Below are positions 26,946 through 36,018 of a DNA stretch of 64,000 bases, piece after piece (position 1 is the first letter of the stretch; each line of letters begins with the position of its first letter). The notes beneath the pieces were generated by a model. The model saw only the letters and a program-made list of their open reading frames with translations. It was not told where the DNA came from and ran no database searches. Made by a program: the position numbers and the translations under genes. The DNA is from Paucibacter sp963740455 (GTDB taxonomy: Bacteria > Pseudomonadota > Gammaproteobacteria > Burkholderiales > Burkholderiaceae_C): the NCBI GenBank assembly GCA_963740455.1, contig CAVUEF010000004.1:58118-122117 (forward strand), read 5' to 3'.

Positions 26946-27983
26946 TCAGCGCTTTCTTTCAAGCGCCGCGTAGAAGCGCTGCAAGGTGACGATGGGAACA
27001 TCACCCATCACGGTGATCCACCAATCCCCCTGGCGTTGCATCAAGGTTTGCGTTGCTCCTATCGAAGTCTGCACGGGCTGTTGGTCCTTGCTCGGATCGA
27101 CGGGTTCGATGAAGATCGAGACATAGGTCAAACCATCCGAGAACACGACTTGCAGCATGCTGCGGCTCAAAGCGTCGTCCTGTACGCCGCCGGGCACAGG
27201 CCGCTTGACGCTGCTCACCTGCTGGAATCCCGGCACCAGTGCGCGCAGCGCCCAGCCTTCATCTGCAAGCTTGACCGACTTGGCCAGCTTGCGTATCACC
27301 CGCATGCCATCGAGCTTGGGCATGCTCTTGATCAGACCTTTCCCGCTGAGCCCTGAGCCCAACACAAGCTCCGAGAAGGCAGACGACTCCAGCACCTCAT
27401 CGCGCGCACCCAGAATCTCGGCGCGCAACAGCAAGCCGGTCTTCCGTTCGGCCCACAAGCGGTGGGCGAAACGAGCGTCGTCACGCGGCGCGAGCAACAG
27501 CACGTCAGCCTCAAGGCCGGCCACGCGATCAACCCCCAGCCTTCTGAGCTCGTAATGTGCCGCGATGTGGTCTGCCCCGCCTTGGAGCAGGGCCGGAAAG
27601 TCGGGCAGATCATCACGCTGCTCGATCTGCACGACGTGCAGATCGGGCCAAAAGGTATGCACCACATGTCGTTGACGGAAGATCTGCCGAGACTGACCGT
27701 CGAGCGCGTCGATGCGCTCGTAACGCTCACCGCCATTGCAGACATTCACGACATGAGCGCTGTGCACGCCGCCGCCCGCGCTGACAACGAGCGTGCCATG
27801 GAAGTCGTAGCGGTCGGCCGCATCATGAATGCGCATAAGCCATGCGCGCGCCGAACTCGCAGTCAACGCCGATGCCTGATCCACCGTCGCCCGCCCTTGT
27901 GCAAGATTCTGGCTCTGTCCGTGCATTGGCACGGAGCCAAGGGCGAGGATGAGCAGGGCCGATGCGAACGAGCTCAGGCGCAT
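26946..27983 (-). CDS. rseB: Sigma-E regulatory protein RseB/MucB
   Basis: About 345 residues from the ATG at 27983; an ATG at 28007 overlapping rseA is possible. The N-terminus is a signal peptide (MRLSSFASALLILALGS). The rest fits MucB/RseB, a periplasmic protein with LolA-like and C-terminal domains that protects the anti-sigma factor from cleavage and senses lipids and LPS. FHGTLVVSAGGG near the start and the C-terminal GDVPIVTLQRFYAALE are typical. Confidence 0.92.
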   Translation of the reverse strand: MRLSSFASALLILALGSVPMHGQSQNLAQGRATVDQASALTASSARAWLMRIHDAADRYDFHGTLVVSAGGGVHSAHVVNVCNGGERYERIDALDGQSRQIFRQRHVVHTFWPDLHVVQIEQRDDLPDFPALLQGGADHIAAHYELRRLGVDRVAGLEADVLLLAPRDDARFAHRLWAERKTGLLLRAEILGARDEVLESSAFSELVLGSGLSGKGLIKSMPKLDGMRVIRKLAKSVKLADEGWALRALVPGFQQVSSVKRPVPGGVQDDALSRSMLQVVFSDGLTYVSIFIEPVDPSKDQQPVQTSIGATQTLMQRQGDWWITVMGDVPIVTLQRFYAALERKR

Positions 27984-27990
27984 GTTCAAC

Positions 27991-28701
27991 TTAGGGTTGG
28001 AGCGCATCGAAGCTGGCGTTGCGCAGATACCCCGTTGACAGACCGAGCCCGGTGCCGGCAGCAAACTCCTTGTGCGCCTGCAAATAGCGTTCGAGTCGCG
28101 CATCGCGCAGTAATCGGCCGTTGGCTGGATAGCTCGTCGCCTGGGAGGCCTTGGCGCCACCGGTCTGCTGGCTGTTCATGCCGGCAGAAGCTGTCATCAC
28201 GGCCGGGGTGCGCGCCGTCACTGCCACTTCTGCCGTGCTGGTCGGCGCAGTCACCGTCGTCTGCGGGAGGTTTTGAGCAAGCTGACGCTCTGCGCCCGCC
28301 TGATTCCAAGCGCCATTGTCTTTCAGCACAAGCAGAGATCCCGCTGCGAGCACGAACCCGGCGGCGACCGTCATGGGTGTGGCCCAGCGCTTGCGTCTTG
28401 CTCGAGCGCCGGCTGCATCGGGCTTGGAGGCAGATTCAGATTGCGGCGCCAGCACCACCGGCTCCAGCGCCAGACGCGCACTGAACCGATTGAGAAACTG
28501 CCTGTCATGCGCGGGCGCCTGGGCCAATTCGTCGGACCGCAGGGTGTCGCCTATGAGGTGATACGCGTGCCATTGCCTTCGCACCTTGTCGTCTGTTCCC
28601 CAGATCTCACAGAGTGCCTTGGCCTCGTCTGCCCCCGCATCACCGTCCATCAGGGCCGACAGCCCCGCCGCGTGTTCAGACTGCATTTCTTGCGATGACA
28701 T
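27991..28701 (-). CDS. rseA: Anti-sigma-E factor RseA/MucA
   Basis: 236 residues. The N-terminal cytoplasmic domain (LSALMDGD and WHAYHLIGDTLRS) binds and holds sigma-E; a membrane helix follows (about residues 106-126), then a Ser/Thr/Ala-rich periplasmic part. It is released by regulated proteolysis when envelope proteins misfold. Position between rpoE and rseB confirms it. Confidence 0.93.
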   Translation of the reverse strand: MSSQEMQSEHAAGLSALMDGDAGADEAKALCEIWGTDDKVRRQWHAYHLIGDTLRSDELAQAPAHDRQFLNRFSARLALEPVVLAPQSESASKPDAAGARARRKRWATPMTVAAGFVLAAGSLLVLKDNGAWNQAGAERQLAQNLPQTTVTAPTSTAEVAVTARTPAVMTASAGMNSQQTGGAKASQATSYPANGRLLRDARLERYLQAHKEFAAGTGLGLSTGYLRNASFDALQP

Positions 28702-28732
28702 GTCTCACTCCAATGTTCACGTGACCGAGGCG

Positions 28733-29341
28733 TTACCAGCGCGCGCCGTCGCGCGTATCCAGCAAGGGCCGCAGCCGGGTGGCGATGGCCTCACGCGCCC
28801 GAAAAATGCGCGACCTGACCGTTCCGATCGGACAGTTCATGGCCTCGGCAATCTCTTCGTAAGTCAGGCCCTCAATCTCGCGCAGCACGATGGCCTGGCG
28901 CAAATCTTCCGACAATGCCTCCATTGCAGCATTCACAGCCGCCGCAATTTCCTTGCTGGCCAGCAGGGCGTCCGGGGTCCCACTGTCACTTGGTTCGCTT
29001 TCCGTGCGAGAAGTTTCGTCATCTTCATCGCTGAATCTCAGGGAAGACTCTGAGACTGTCGGGTCGCGCTTGAGTTCCAGCAAGAACTTCTTCGCTGTGT
29101 TCACCGCAATGCGATACAGCCAAGTGTAGAAAGCGCTCTCAAAGCGAAACTTCGGCATCGCGCGGTAGGCGCGTATGAAAGTTTCCTGCGCTATATCCTC
29201 CACCAAATCGACGTCGCGCACCATGCGTCCGATCAAACGTTCGATGCGGCGCTGGTACTTGACCACCAGCATCTCGAACGCTTTGACGTCGCCACGCTGC
29301 ACACGCTCGACCAGCAGAGCATCGGAGTCTTCAATAATCAT
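28733..29341 (-). CDS. rpoE: RNA polymerase sigma factor RpoE (AlgU/sigma-24)
   Basis: 202 residues from the ATG at 29341. Region 2 includes LVVKYQRRIERLIGRMV and DIAQETFIRAYRAMPKF; region 4 contains GLTYEEIAEAMNCPIGTVRSR. An acidic spacer (DEDDETSRTESEPS) joins them. This ECF sigma factor controls the envelope stress response with the three downstream genes. I could not find a convincing autoregulatory AACTT-type promoter just upstream. Confidence 0.96.
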   Translation of the reverse strand: MIIEDSDALLVERVQRGDVKAFEMLVVKYQRRIERLIGRMVRDVDLVEDIAQETFIRAYRAMPKFRFESAFYTWLYRIAVNTAKKFLLELKRDPTVSESSLRFSDEDDETSRTESEPSDSGTPDALLASKEIAAAVNAAMEALSEDLRQAIVLREIEGLTYEEIAEAMNCPIGTVRSRIFRAREAIATRLRPLLDTRDGARW

Positions 29342-29360
29342 CGGGAGTCGAATTTTCCGA

Positions 29361-29858
29361 TCAGTGAACGCCAACGTCAGAGGACACCGCGCTGGCATGG
29401 TCTGCGGTCGAATATAACGTGCCGCGCAAGACATGCCATTGCTGCGGCAAGTCGGCGCGCGACAGCGCCAGATAACGGGTTCCGCGCCTGTATCGGTGTG
29501 ACACCAGATCCGTATGGCGCAACAGCATCCAATCGCCCAAGTCGAGCATGGCGCGCAACTCACCCTGGCGCTCTTCGCCGCCAGGGCTTGCGCCTGACTT
29601 CAACAGCCAGATCTGGCCGTCCCAGCGCAGGCTGCGTGGCTTTTGTCTACGCAAACCGCGTCCTGAAAAATAGGCCACCGGCAATGCCAGGCTGCCGATC
29701 AACAGGGCCAGCGCAATCGGCGATGTGTCCAGAAGGTGCGTCAGGGAAATCAACCACCACAGCAGGCTCGCAGCCGACCAGACCATCAGCATCGACAAAG
29801 CCCGCCGCCAGGCCAGGCCCATCCTCACATCGATTTGAAATGCCGGTGGGTGGCGCAT
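29361..29858 (-). CDS. Hypothetical membrane protein (YgfX/CptA-like)
   Basis: 165 residues with two closely spaced hydrophobic helices (about residues 15-40 and 45-65) followed by a basic soluble tail. Size, topology and position between fabF and rpoE resemble YgfX-type inner-membrane proteins, but the similarity is of layout and I do not recognise firm motifs. It reads in the same direction as fabF and ends 19 bp before rpoE. Confidence 0.65.
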   Translation of the reverse strand: MRHPPAFQIDVRMGLAWRRALSMLMVWSAASLLWWLISLTHLLDTSPIALALLIGSLALPVAYFSGRGLRRQKPRSLRWDGQIWLLKSGASPGGEERQGELRAMLDLGDWMLLRHTDLVSHRYRRGTRYLALSRADLPQQWHVLRGTLYSTADHASAVSSDVGVH

Positions 29859-29882
29859 CGCCTGCCCGGGTGACGCGCCGTC

Positions 29883-31127
29883 TCAGACGCGCTTGAACAG
29901 CAAAGTGCCGTTGGTGCCGCCAAAACCGAAGTTGTTCTTGGCAGCGATTTCTATCTTCATTTCACGTGCGGTGTTGGCGCAGTAGTCCAGATCGCAGGCC
30001 GGATCTTGGTTGAAGATATTGATGGTGGGCGGCGCCACCTGGTCGCGCAAAGCCAGCACCGTGAAAACCGACTCGGCACCACCCGCACCACCGAGCAAGT
30101 GCCCGGTCATTGATTTGGTCGAGCTGACCACCAGCTTCTTGGCATGATCGCCAAAGGCGAGCTTGATGGCATCGCTTTCGTTCACATCGCCCAGTGGTGT
30201 GGAGGTGCCGTGGGCGTTCATGTATTGCACCTGGTCGGCGTTGATGCCAGCGTTGCGCAACGCGGCCCGCATCGACCGCTTCGGGCCATCGACATTGGGT
30301 GCGGTCATGTGATACGCGTCCGCTCCCATGCCAAAGCCGATGATTTCGGCGTAGATGTTGGCGCCGCGCTTCTTGGCGTGTTCGTACTCTTCGAGCACCA
30401 TCACGCCCGCGCCCTCGCCCAGCACGAAACCGTCTCGGTCTTTGTCCCAGGGACGCGAGGCCGTCTTGGGATCTTCGTTGCGCGTCGACAAGGCGCGTGC
30501 CGATGCGAATCCACCCAGCCCCAGCGGCGAGATCGTCGCCTCCGAGCCGCCTGCCACCATTGCATCGACATCGCCGTACTCGATCATCCGAGCGGCCAGG
30601 CCTATGCAGTGCAGGCCCGTCGTGCAAGCCGTGACGATGGCCAGGTTCGGGCCCTGAAAGCCGTATTTGATCGACACATGCCCGGAGATCATGTTGATGA
30701 TGGAAGCCGGCACGAAGAACGGCGACACACGGCGCGGGCCGCGTGAAATCAGTTCGGCGTGCATGTCTTCGATCAGCGGCAAGCCGCCAATGCCTGAACC
30801 GATCAGACAGCCGATGCGTTCGGCCATCTCTTCGCTGAGTTGGTCGCCGGTTGGCAGCCCCGAATCCTGCACCGCCTGCATGGAAGCCGCCAATCCGAAA
30901 TGGATGAAGGTGTCCATGTGACGGGCTTCTTTGCCGGGGATGTAGTCTTCGATATCGAAGCCCTTCACCTCGCCAGCGATATGGCAGGAAAAGCCCGACG
31001 CATCAAATTTGGTGATGCGATCAATGCCGGGCTTGCCGGCAACAATATTGGCCCAGCCCTCTGCCACCGTATTACCCACGGGACAGATCAGACCAAGCCC
31101 GGTAACGACAACGCGGCGACGGGTCAT
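29883..31127 (-). CDS. fabF: 3-oxoacyl-[ACP] synthase II
   Basis: 414 residues, full length for FabF. It elongates acyl-ACP with malonyl-ACP. The catalytic Cys lies in VTACTTGLHC and the two His in NAHGTSTPLGD and KSMTGHLLGGAG; the C-terminal NNFGFGGTNG loop is intact. It is the last fatty-acid gene of the plsX-fabHDG-acpP-fabF cluster. Confidence 0.98.
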   Translation of the reverse strand: MTRRRVVVTGLGLICPVGNTVAEGWANIVAGKPGIDRITKFDASGFSCHIAGEVKGFDIEDYIPGKEARHMDTFIHFGLAASMQAVQDSGLPTGDQLSEEMAERIGCLIGSGIGGLPLIEDMHAELISRGPRRVSPFFVPASIINMISGHVSIKYGFQGPNLAIVTACTTGLHCIGLAARMIEYGDVDAMVAGGSEATISPLGLGGFASARALSTRNEDPKTASRPWDKDRDGFVLGEGAGVMVLEEYEHAKKRGANIYAEIIGFGMGADAYHMTAPNVDGPKRSMRAALRNAGINADQVQYMNAHGTSTPLGDVNESDAIKLAFGDHAKKLVVSSTKSMTGHLLGGAGGAESVFTVLALRDQVAPPTINIFNQDPACDLDYCANTAREMKIEIAAKNNFGFGGTNGTLLFKRV

Positions 31128-31185
31128 GCGGCAGGGGAATCAGTGATGGGACGCAATCTCAGGCGTTGAAATTGCAGAATTGCGC

Positions 31186-31425
31186 TCAGCTCTTTTGACT
31201 CTTGACTGCATAGTCAATGGCCAATTGCACTGTGGTGATCTTCTCGGCTTCTTCATCGGGAATTTCGATGCCAAACTCGTCTTCGAGTGCCATCACCAGT
31301 TCCACTGTGTCCAGAGAGTCGGCGCCGAGATCAGCCACAAAGGCCTTCTCATTGGTCACATCGGACTCAGGCACGCCGAGTTGCTCGGCAATGATTTTCT
31401 TGACACGTGTTTCGATATCGCTCAT
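31186..31425 (-). CDS. acpP: Acyl carrier protein
   Basis: 79 residues, acidic. Ser37 in GADSLDTVEL is the phosphopantetheine attachment site used by AcpS (17.9 kb). It has a very strong Shine-Dalgarno, CTGGAGGAG, just before the ATG, fitting one of the most abundant proteins in the cell. A 160 bp gap to fabG leaves room for its own promoter. Confidence 0.98.
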   Translation of the reverse strand: MSDIETRVKKIIAEQLGVPESDVTNEKAFVADLGADSLDTVELVMALEDEFGIEIPDEEAEKITTVQLAIDYAVKSQKS

Positions 31426-31585
31426 GACTCCTCCAGGAGGGGATGCTAGGTACAGCCCGGGATTCTAAGGCCTGTATCGCGATTCCTCTAGAACTGCCGA
31501 ACCGAAAGGATCGGAACCAAGGGTTTCGCTTGACAAACCATACCGGTCGGGCGGGACCGGCGGGCACAGGCAGGATTGCCTTGCC

Positions 31586-32332
31586 TCAATTCATGAACAT
31601 GCCTCCGTTGACATGCAACTCGGTGCCGGTAATGTAGCCAGCCTGGGGTGAAGCCAGAAAGACCACGGCCCCTGCGATTTCTTCGGGCGCGCCCAGCCGA
31701 CCCAACGGAATCTGTGCCAGCAGTGCGGTCTTCTGAGCCTCAGGCAGACCCTCGGTCATGTCGGTGGCGATGAAGCCCGGTGCCACGCAATTGACGGTAA
31801 TACCGCGGCTGCCCAACTCGCGCGCCAGCGCACGCGACATACCCGCGACGCCTGCCTTGGCTGCCGCGTAGTTGGCCTGCCCCGCATTGCCGGAGGCACC
31901 TACCACCGAGGTGATGCTGACGATGCGGCCATAGCGCTGCTTCATCATGGGCCGAATCACGGCCCGGCTCATGCGAAACACGGCTTTCAGATTGGTATCG
32001 AGCACGGCATCCCAGTCCTCGTCCTTCATGCGCATCGACAAGGTATCGCGCGTGATGCCGGCGTTGTTGACCAACACATGCAGGGCGCCATGGGTCTTGG
32101 CAATGTCGTCCAGCACCGCGTCGATCGCGGACACGTCATTCACGTTAAGCACCACGCCACGTCCGCCACGGGCTGCCAGCGCTTCGCTGATGCCGGCCGC
32201 GCCCGCTTCGCTGGTGGCAGTGCCGACCACCGTCATGCCCTGTTGGGCAAGCGCCAGCGCGATGGCGCGGCCAATCCCGCGGCTTGCGCCGGTCACCAGG
32301 GCGACCTGGCCATTGAATGTTGTTTCGTTCAT
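31586..32332 (-). CDS. fabG: 3-oxoacyl-[ACP] reductase
   Basis: 248 residues, a short-chain dehydrogenase. GASRGIG binds NADPH, NNAG follows the fourth strand, and the catalytic Ser and YAAAK are present. It reduces 3-oxoacyl-ACP. The gap to fabD is 11 bp. Confidence 0.97.
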   Translation of the reverse strand: MNETTFNGQVALVTGASRGIGRAIALALAQQGMTVVGTATSEAGAAGISEALAARGGRGVVLNVNDVSAIDAVLDDIAKTHGALHVLVNNAGITRDTLSMRMKDEDWDAVLDTNLKAVFRMSRAVIRPMMKQRYGRIVSITSVVGASGNAGQANYAAAKAGVAGMSRALARELGSRGITVNCVAPGFIATDMTEGLPEAQKTALLAQIPLGRLGAPEEIAGAVVFLASPQAGYITGTELHVNGGMFMN

Positions 32333-32343
32333 GTCTATCGAGT

Positions 32344-33283
32344 TCAGGCCAGCAGATTCTTGGTTTCAATCAATGAAGCCGGGTCCAGCACCATGGCGCT
32401 TTGCAAGTCGGCGTCAATGCGCTTGACCATGCCCGCCAGCACCTTGCCAGGGCCGCATTCAATCACACAGGTCACGCCGCGCGCCTTCAAGGCTTGCACC
32501 ACCTCGACCCATCGCACCGGGCCGAAGGCTTGTCGATAAAGGGCGTCGCGCAATCCATCGGCATCGACTGACACGGCGACGTCAATATTGTTCACCACCG
32601 CAAACTGTCCTTGGGCAAACGCGGTCGCGGCCAATTTTTCCTTCAGCCGTTCGGCAGCCGGTCGCATCAGGCTGGAGTGAAATGGCGCCGACACCGGCAG
32701 TGGCAAGGTGCGTTTGGCGCCGGCCGCCTTGAGCAGTTCGCAAGCCTTTGCGACCGCATCCTTGGTGCCCGCAATGACGGTCTGTTTAGGGTCATTGAAA
32801 TTGGCGGCCTCCACCACCTCACCACAGGCGGCCGCGGCTTGCTGGCAAACCTGCCGCACCACCTGTGCATCCAGGCCCAGAATCGCCGCCATCGCACCCA
32901 CGCCCACTGGCACGGCCTCTTGCATGGCCTGGGCGCGAAAGCGCACCAGCGGCACCGCCTGCGCCAGACTCAGTGCCCCCGACGCCACCAAGGCCGTGTA
33001 TTCACCCAGCGAATGGCCTGCGGCCGCCTGCAGGCAGCAAGCCGGTTTCGTGAATCCAGACCCGGTAACAGGCAATGCCCGCGGTCAGCATCACGGGCTG
33101 GGTGTTGGTGGTGAGGTCCAACTGTTCTTTAGGGCCCGTGTGAATCAGGCGGCCCAGGTCCTGGCCGAGCGCGGTGGACGCCTCTTCCAGCGTCGATCGC
33201 ACGAGTGGGTGATCGCCCCAGGCATCGAGCATGCCCACGGCTTGCGAGCCCTGGCCTGGAAATACAAAGGCAAATTTGCTCAT
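32344..33283 (-). pseudogene. fabD: Malonyl-CoA:ACP transacylase gene with a single-base frameshift
   Basis: The N-terminal part (MSKFAFVFPGQGSQAVGM, from the ATG at 33283) and the part with the nucleophile motif AAAGHSLGEYTALVA are in different frames. The break is at about 33020-33034. Removing one G from the CAGGCGG stretch restores a full-length protein with the usual spacing to GHSLGE. The downstream part is otherwise intact, including the active-site His region (SAPFHSSLM). FabD loads malonyl groups onto ACP and is normally essential, so this is more likely a sequence error than a dead gene. Confidence 0.9.
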
Positions 33284-33311
33284 CTTCAAATTTTGTTTTC
33301 TGTCACTCAGC

Positions 33312-34301
33312 CTACATGTCAAGCAAAACGGCGCCCCAAGTGAAGCCGCCTCCTACACCTTCGAGCAACACGGTTTGCCCCGGCTTGATGCGACCGCTGC
33401 GCACACCATGGTCAAGCGCCAACGGAATCGATGCAGCCGACGTATTGCCATGCTCATCGACCGTGACAATCACCTTGTCCATGGACAGTTTCAGCTTCTT
33501 GGCGGTGCTCACCATGATGCGGATATTGGCCTGATGCGGAATCAACCAGTCGATGTCGGCTGCTTGCTTGCCGGCCTTGACCAGCACGGCACGCGCCACC
33601 GACTCCAGCACACCGACCGCGAGCTTGAACACGGCCTGGCCATCCATCTTGAGCAGCGGGTCGCCGAGGATTTGCCCGCCGGCCACCGTGCCGGGCGTGC
33701 ACAAGATGTCGGCATGGCGACCGTCGGCATGCAATTCGCTGGCCAGAATGCCGGGTGTATCGCTGGCTTCAAGCACCACGGCGCCAGCGCCATCACCAAA
33801 CAGCACGCAAGTCGTGCGGTCCTTGAAATCGAGGATGCGCGAAAACGTCTCTGCGCCGATCACCAGTGCCTTGCTGGCCGCGCCGGAGCGGATCATCGCG
33901 TCGGCAATCGTCAGCGCATAGATAAAGCCTGAGCACACGGCTTGCACATCGAACGCCGGGCAGCCATGCACGCCAAGCTTTTGCTGAAGCAAGCATGCCG
34001 TGGACGGAAACACCATGTCAGGCGTCGAGGTGGCGACGATGATCAAGTCGATCTGTGCTGCCTTGATGCCCGCCGCTTTCAGCGCGGCACGCGATGCCTG
34101 CAGGGCCAGGTCGCTGGAGGTCACGTCGCGCTCTGCGAAGTGACGTGCACGTATGCCAGTGCGTTCGACGATCCACTCGTCAGAAGTCTCGACGCCGTCT
34201 TTCGCAAGCTCTGCCGCCAGTTGCACATTGCTCAGCCGCTTGGGCGGAAGGAAACTGCCCGTGCCGGTAATGCGGGTGTGAAGTAAGGTTTGCTTCTTCA
34301 T
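33312..34301 (-). CDS. fabH: 3-oxoacyl-[ACP] synthase III
   Basis: 329 residues. It starts fatty-acid synthesis by condensing acetyl-CoA with malonyl-ACP. The catalytic Cys is in AVCSGF, His in IPHQANIRIM and Asn in GNTSAAS. The start overlaps the plsX stop as ATGA. Confidence 0.97.
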   Translation of the reverse strand: MKKQTLLHTRITGTGSFLPPKRLSNVQLAAELAKDGVETSDEWIVERTGIRARHFAERDVTSSDLALQASRAALKAAGIKAAQIDLIIVATSTPDMVFPSTACLLQQKLGVHGCPAFDVQAVCSGFIYALTIADAMIRSGAASKALVIGAETFSRILDFKDRTTCVLFGDGAGAVVLEASDTPGILASELHADGRHADILCTPGTVAGGQILGDPLLKMDGQAVFKLAVGVLESVARAVLVKAGKQAADIDWLIPHQANIRIMVSTAKKLKLSMDKVIVTVDEHGNTSAASIPLALDHGVRSGRIKPGQTVLLEGVGGGFTWGAVLLDM

Positions 34302-35419
34302 GCAGTTCCGGCGCTTTGCGCCGTCTCGGACACATCGTTCACTGCCACGCCCGGCAGCGAGGCAAGCGTGGAAAGAATGCTGTCGTGCGCGTGCTCCAGC
34401 AGGCCGTGGCTGGCCGCTTCAAAGGCGCGGTTGAGCGCCTGCTCGAAGGCAAACGCATCGGACGAACCATGTGCCTTGAACACCAGCCCGCGTAAACCCA
34501 GCAGTGCGCCCCCACCGTAGCGCCGCGGATCCATGCGCGCCTTGAAGTGCTTGAGCACTGGCATGGCAGCCAGCGCCGCCAGGCGCGTGACGACGTTGCG
34601 AGCGAACTCTTGCTTGATGATGTTGAACACCATGGCCGCCACGCCCTCAGCCGTCTTGAGCGCCACATTGCCCACGAAACCGTCGCACACCACCAAGTCG
34701 GTGGTGCCCTTGAAGATGTCGTTGCCTTCGACGTTGCCGTAAAAGTTGATATGCCCCGACGCCGACGCAGCGCGCAACAACTCGCCGGCACGCTTGATCG
34801 TTTCACTGCCCTTGATGGCTTCTTCGCCAATATTGAGCAAACCCACGCTCGGGTTTTCCTTGCCATCGACAGCCGCCACCAAGGCGCTGCCCATCACGGC
34901 AAACTGCAGCAAATGCTCGGCTGTGCAATCGACATTGGCACCCAGGTCGAGCACCGTCGTGAAAGTACCCAACTGATTGGGCAAGACCGCAGCAATCGCG
35001 GGCCGATCGATGCCTTCCAATGTCTTGAGCACATACCGCGCCACGGCCATCAACGCGCCGGTGTTGCCGGCCGACACACAGGCATGCGCCACCGCAGCCA
35101 TGTCGGCACCTGGTTTGACCTGGGCAATCGCCACGCGCATCGAAGAATCCTTCTTGCGACGCAGCGCCACCTCCACAGAGTCACTCATGCTGACCACTTC
35201 GGAGGCGGGCAACAAATGGCAGCGCGTCCAGCCGGCTGCGGGTTTCAACGCATCAGGCAAGCCGATCAAGATCACTTCGGCCTGGGGGTGTGCAGCCAGG
35301 AATGCCTTCGCGGCAGGCAAGGTCACCGAGGGCCCGTGGTCACCGCCCATGCAGTCAATGGCAAGACGAATCACTCGCGCGCCAGTGCCTGTCGAGATCT
35401 TAGGGATAGAAGTTGGCAT
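34298..35419 (-). CDS. plsX: Phosphate acyltransferase PlsX
   Basis: 373 residues from the ATG at 35419; the core begins at RLAIDCMGGDHGP. PlsX makes acyl-phosphate from acyl-ACP for membrane phospholipid synthesis. The SAGNTGALMA and CDGFVGNVALK motifs are typical. The C-terminus overlaps fabH. It is separated from rpmF by a hairpin terminator. Confidence 0.95.
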   Translation of the reverse strand: MPTSIPKISTGTGARVIRLAIDCMGGDHGPSVTLPAAKAFLAAHPQAEVILIGLPDALKPAAGWTRCHLLPASEVVSMSDSVEVALRRKKDSSMRVAIAQVKPGADMAAVAHACVSAGNTGALMAVARYVLKTLEGIDRPAIAAVLPNQLGTFTTVLDLGANVDCTAEHLLQFAVMGSALVAAVDGKENPSVGLLNIGEEAIKGSETIKRAGELLRAASASGHINFYGNVEGNDIFKGTTDLVVCDGFVGNVALKTAEGVAAMVFNIIKQEFARNVVTRLAALAAMPVLKHFKARMDPRRYGGGALLGLRGLVFKAHGSSDAFAFEQALNRAFEAASHGLLEHAHDSILSTLASLPGVAVNDVSETAQSAGTA

Positions 35420-35552
35420 CGGCAGGAATGTAGTGTGACGCTGCACAAGACGCAGTCCTCTTGAAGAATCACCGAAGGTACGCGAGCCACAAGTCAAGAG
35501 CAAGCGGGGTGACCCGCACAAACCTCAACCAAGACATCTGCATCCACAAAGC

Positions 35553-35585
35553 AAAAACCCGGCGCTGCAGCAATTGCAGGCCGGG
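35553..35585 (-). terminator. Hairpin terminator/attenuator between rpmF and plsX
   Basis: Read on the minus strand: a stem built from CCCGGC/GCCGGG and CTGCA/TGCAG with a one-base bulge, then TTTTTGCTTTG. It lies downstream of rpmF and upstream of plsX, so it probably lets only part of the ribosomal-protein transcript continue into the lipid genes. Confidence 0.75.
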
Positions 35586-35655
35586 ACTCTGTGTTCAAAA
35601 ACCTTGCAAGACAAGATGTGAGTGACCCGCACCCACAGCCCATGCCATGCCTGAA

Positions 35656-35838
35656 TCAGGCGTCGGCCTTGGTTTTGAGAACCTTGCGCCCGCGGTAGAA
35701 ACCGTTGGGGCTGATGTGGTGGCGCAGGTGCGACTCACCCGTCGTGGGCTCGATCGCGGTGCCCGGAGTATTCAGGGCATTGTGCGAGCGGTGCATACCG
35801 CGCTTGGAAGGCGACTTTTTGTTTTGCTGAACGGCCAT
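35656..35838 (-). CDS. rpmF: 50S ribosomal protein L32
   Basis: 60 residues, highly basic, starting MAVQQNKKSPSKRGMHRSH. The usual L32 N-terminus and central GESHLRHHISP are seen, with a TTAGGAGAAACC ribosome site. The yceD-rpmF-plsX order is conserved from gamma- to betaproteobacteria. Confidence 0.98.
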   Translation of the reverse strand: MAVQQNKKSPSKRGMHRSHNALNTPGTAIEPTTGESHLRHHISPNGFYRGRKVLKTKADA

Positions 35839-35971
35839 GGGTTTCTCCTAACGTTCCGGTGTAATAAGCTCGGGCGACAAGGCTTCTTCAATTTGCCGCG
35901 GGCTACCGGCATCCCGGCCGAGCTCTCGCGGCAACTTTGCGGCGAAGGTTTCGTACCGGGGAAAGCCGGTC

Positions 35972-35977
35972 ATTCTA
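35972..35977 (-). promoter_or_regulatory. Candidate -10 box upstream of rpmF (TAGAAT)
   Basis: TAGAAT on the minus strand, about 134 bp before the rpmF start, in the gap after yceD. No strong -35 at 17 bp. It would give rpmF its own promoter. Confidence 0.3.
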
Positions 35978-36018
35978 GCACGATGAATCAAGCCGACAGC
36001 GCATCGATGATCCACGCT

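Noticed and set aside
31540..31565. GC-rich inverted repeat CCGGTC-N6-GACCGG between acpP and fabG as a terminator
   Set aside because: No T-run on either side; it may be a weak structure only.
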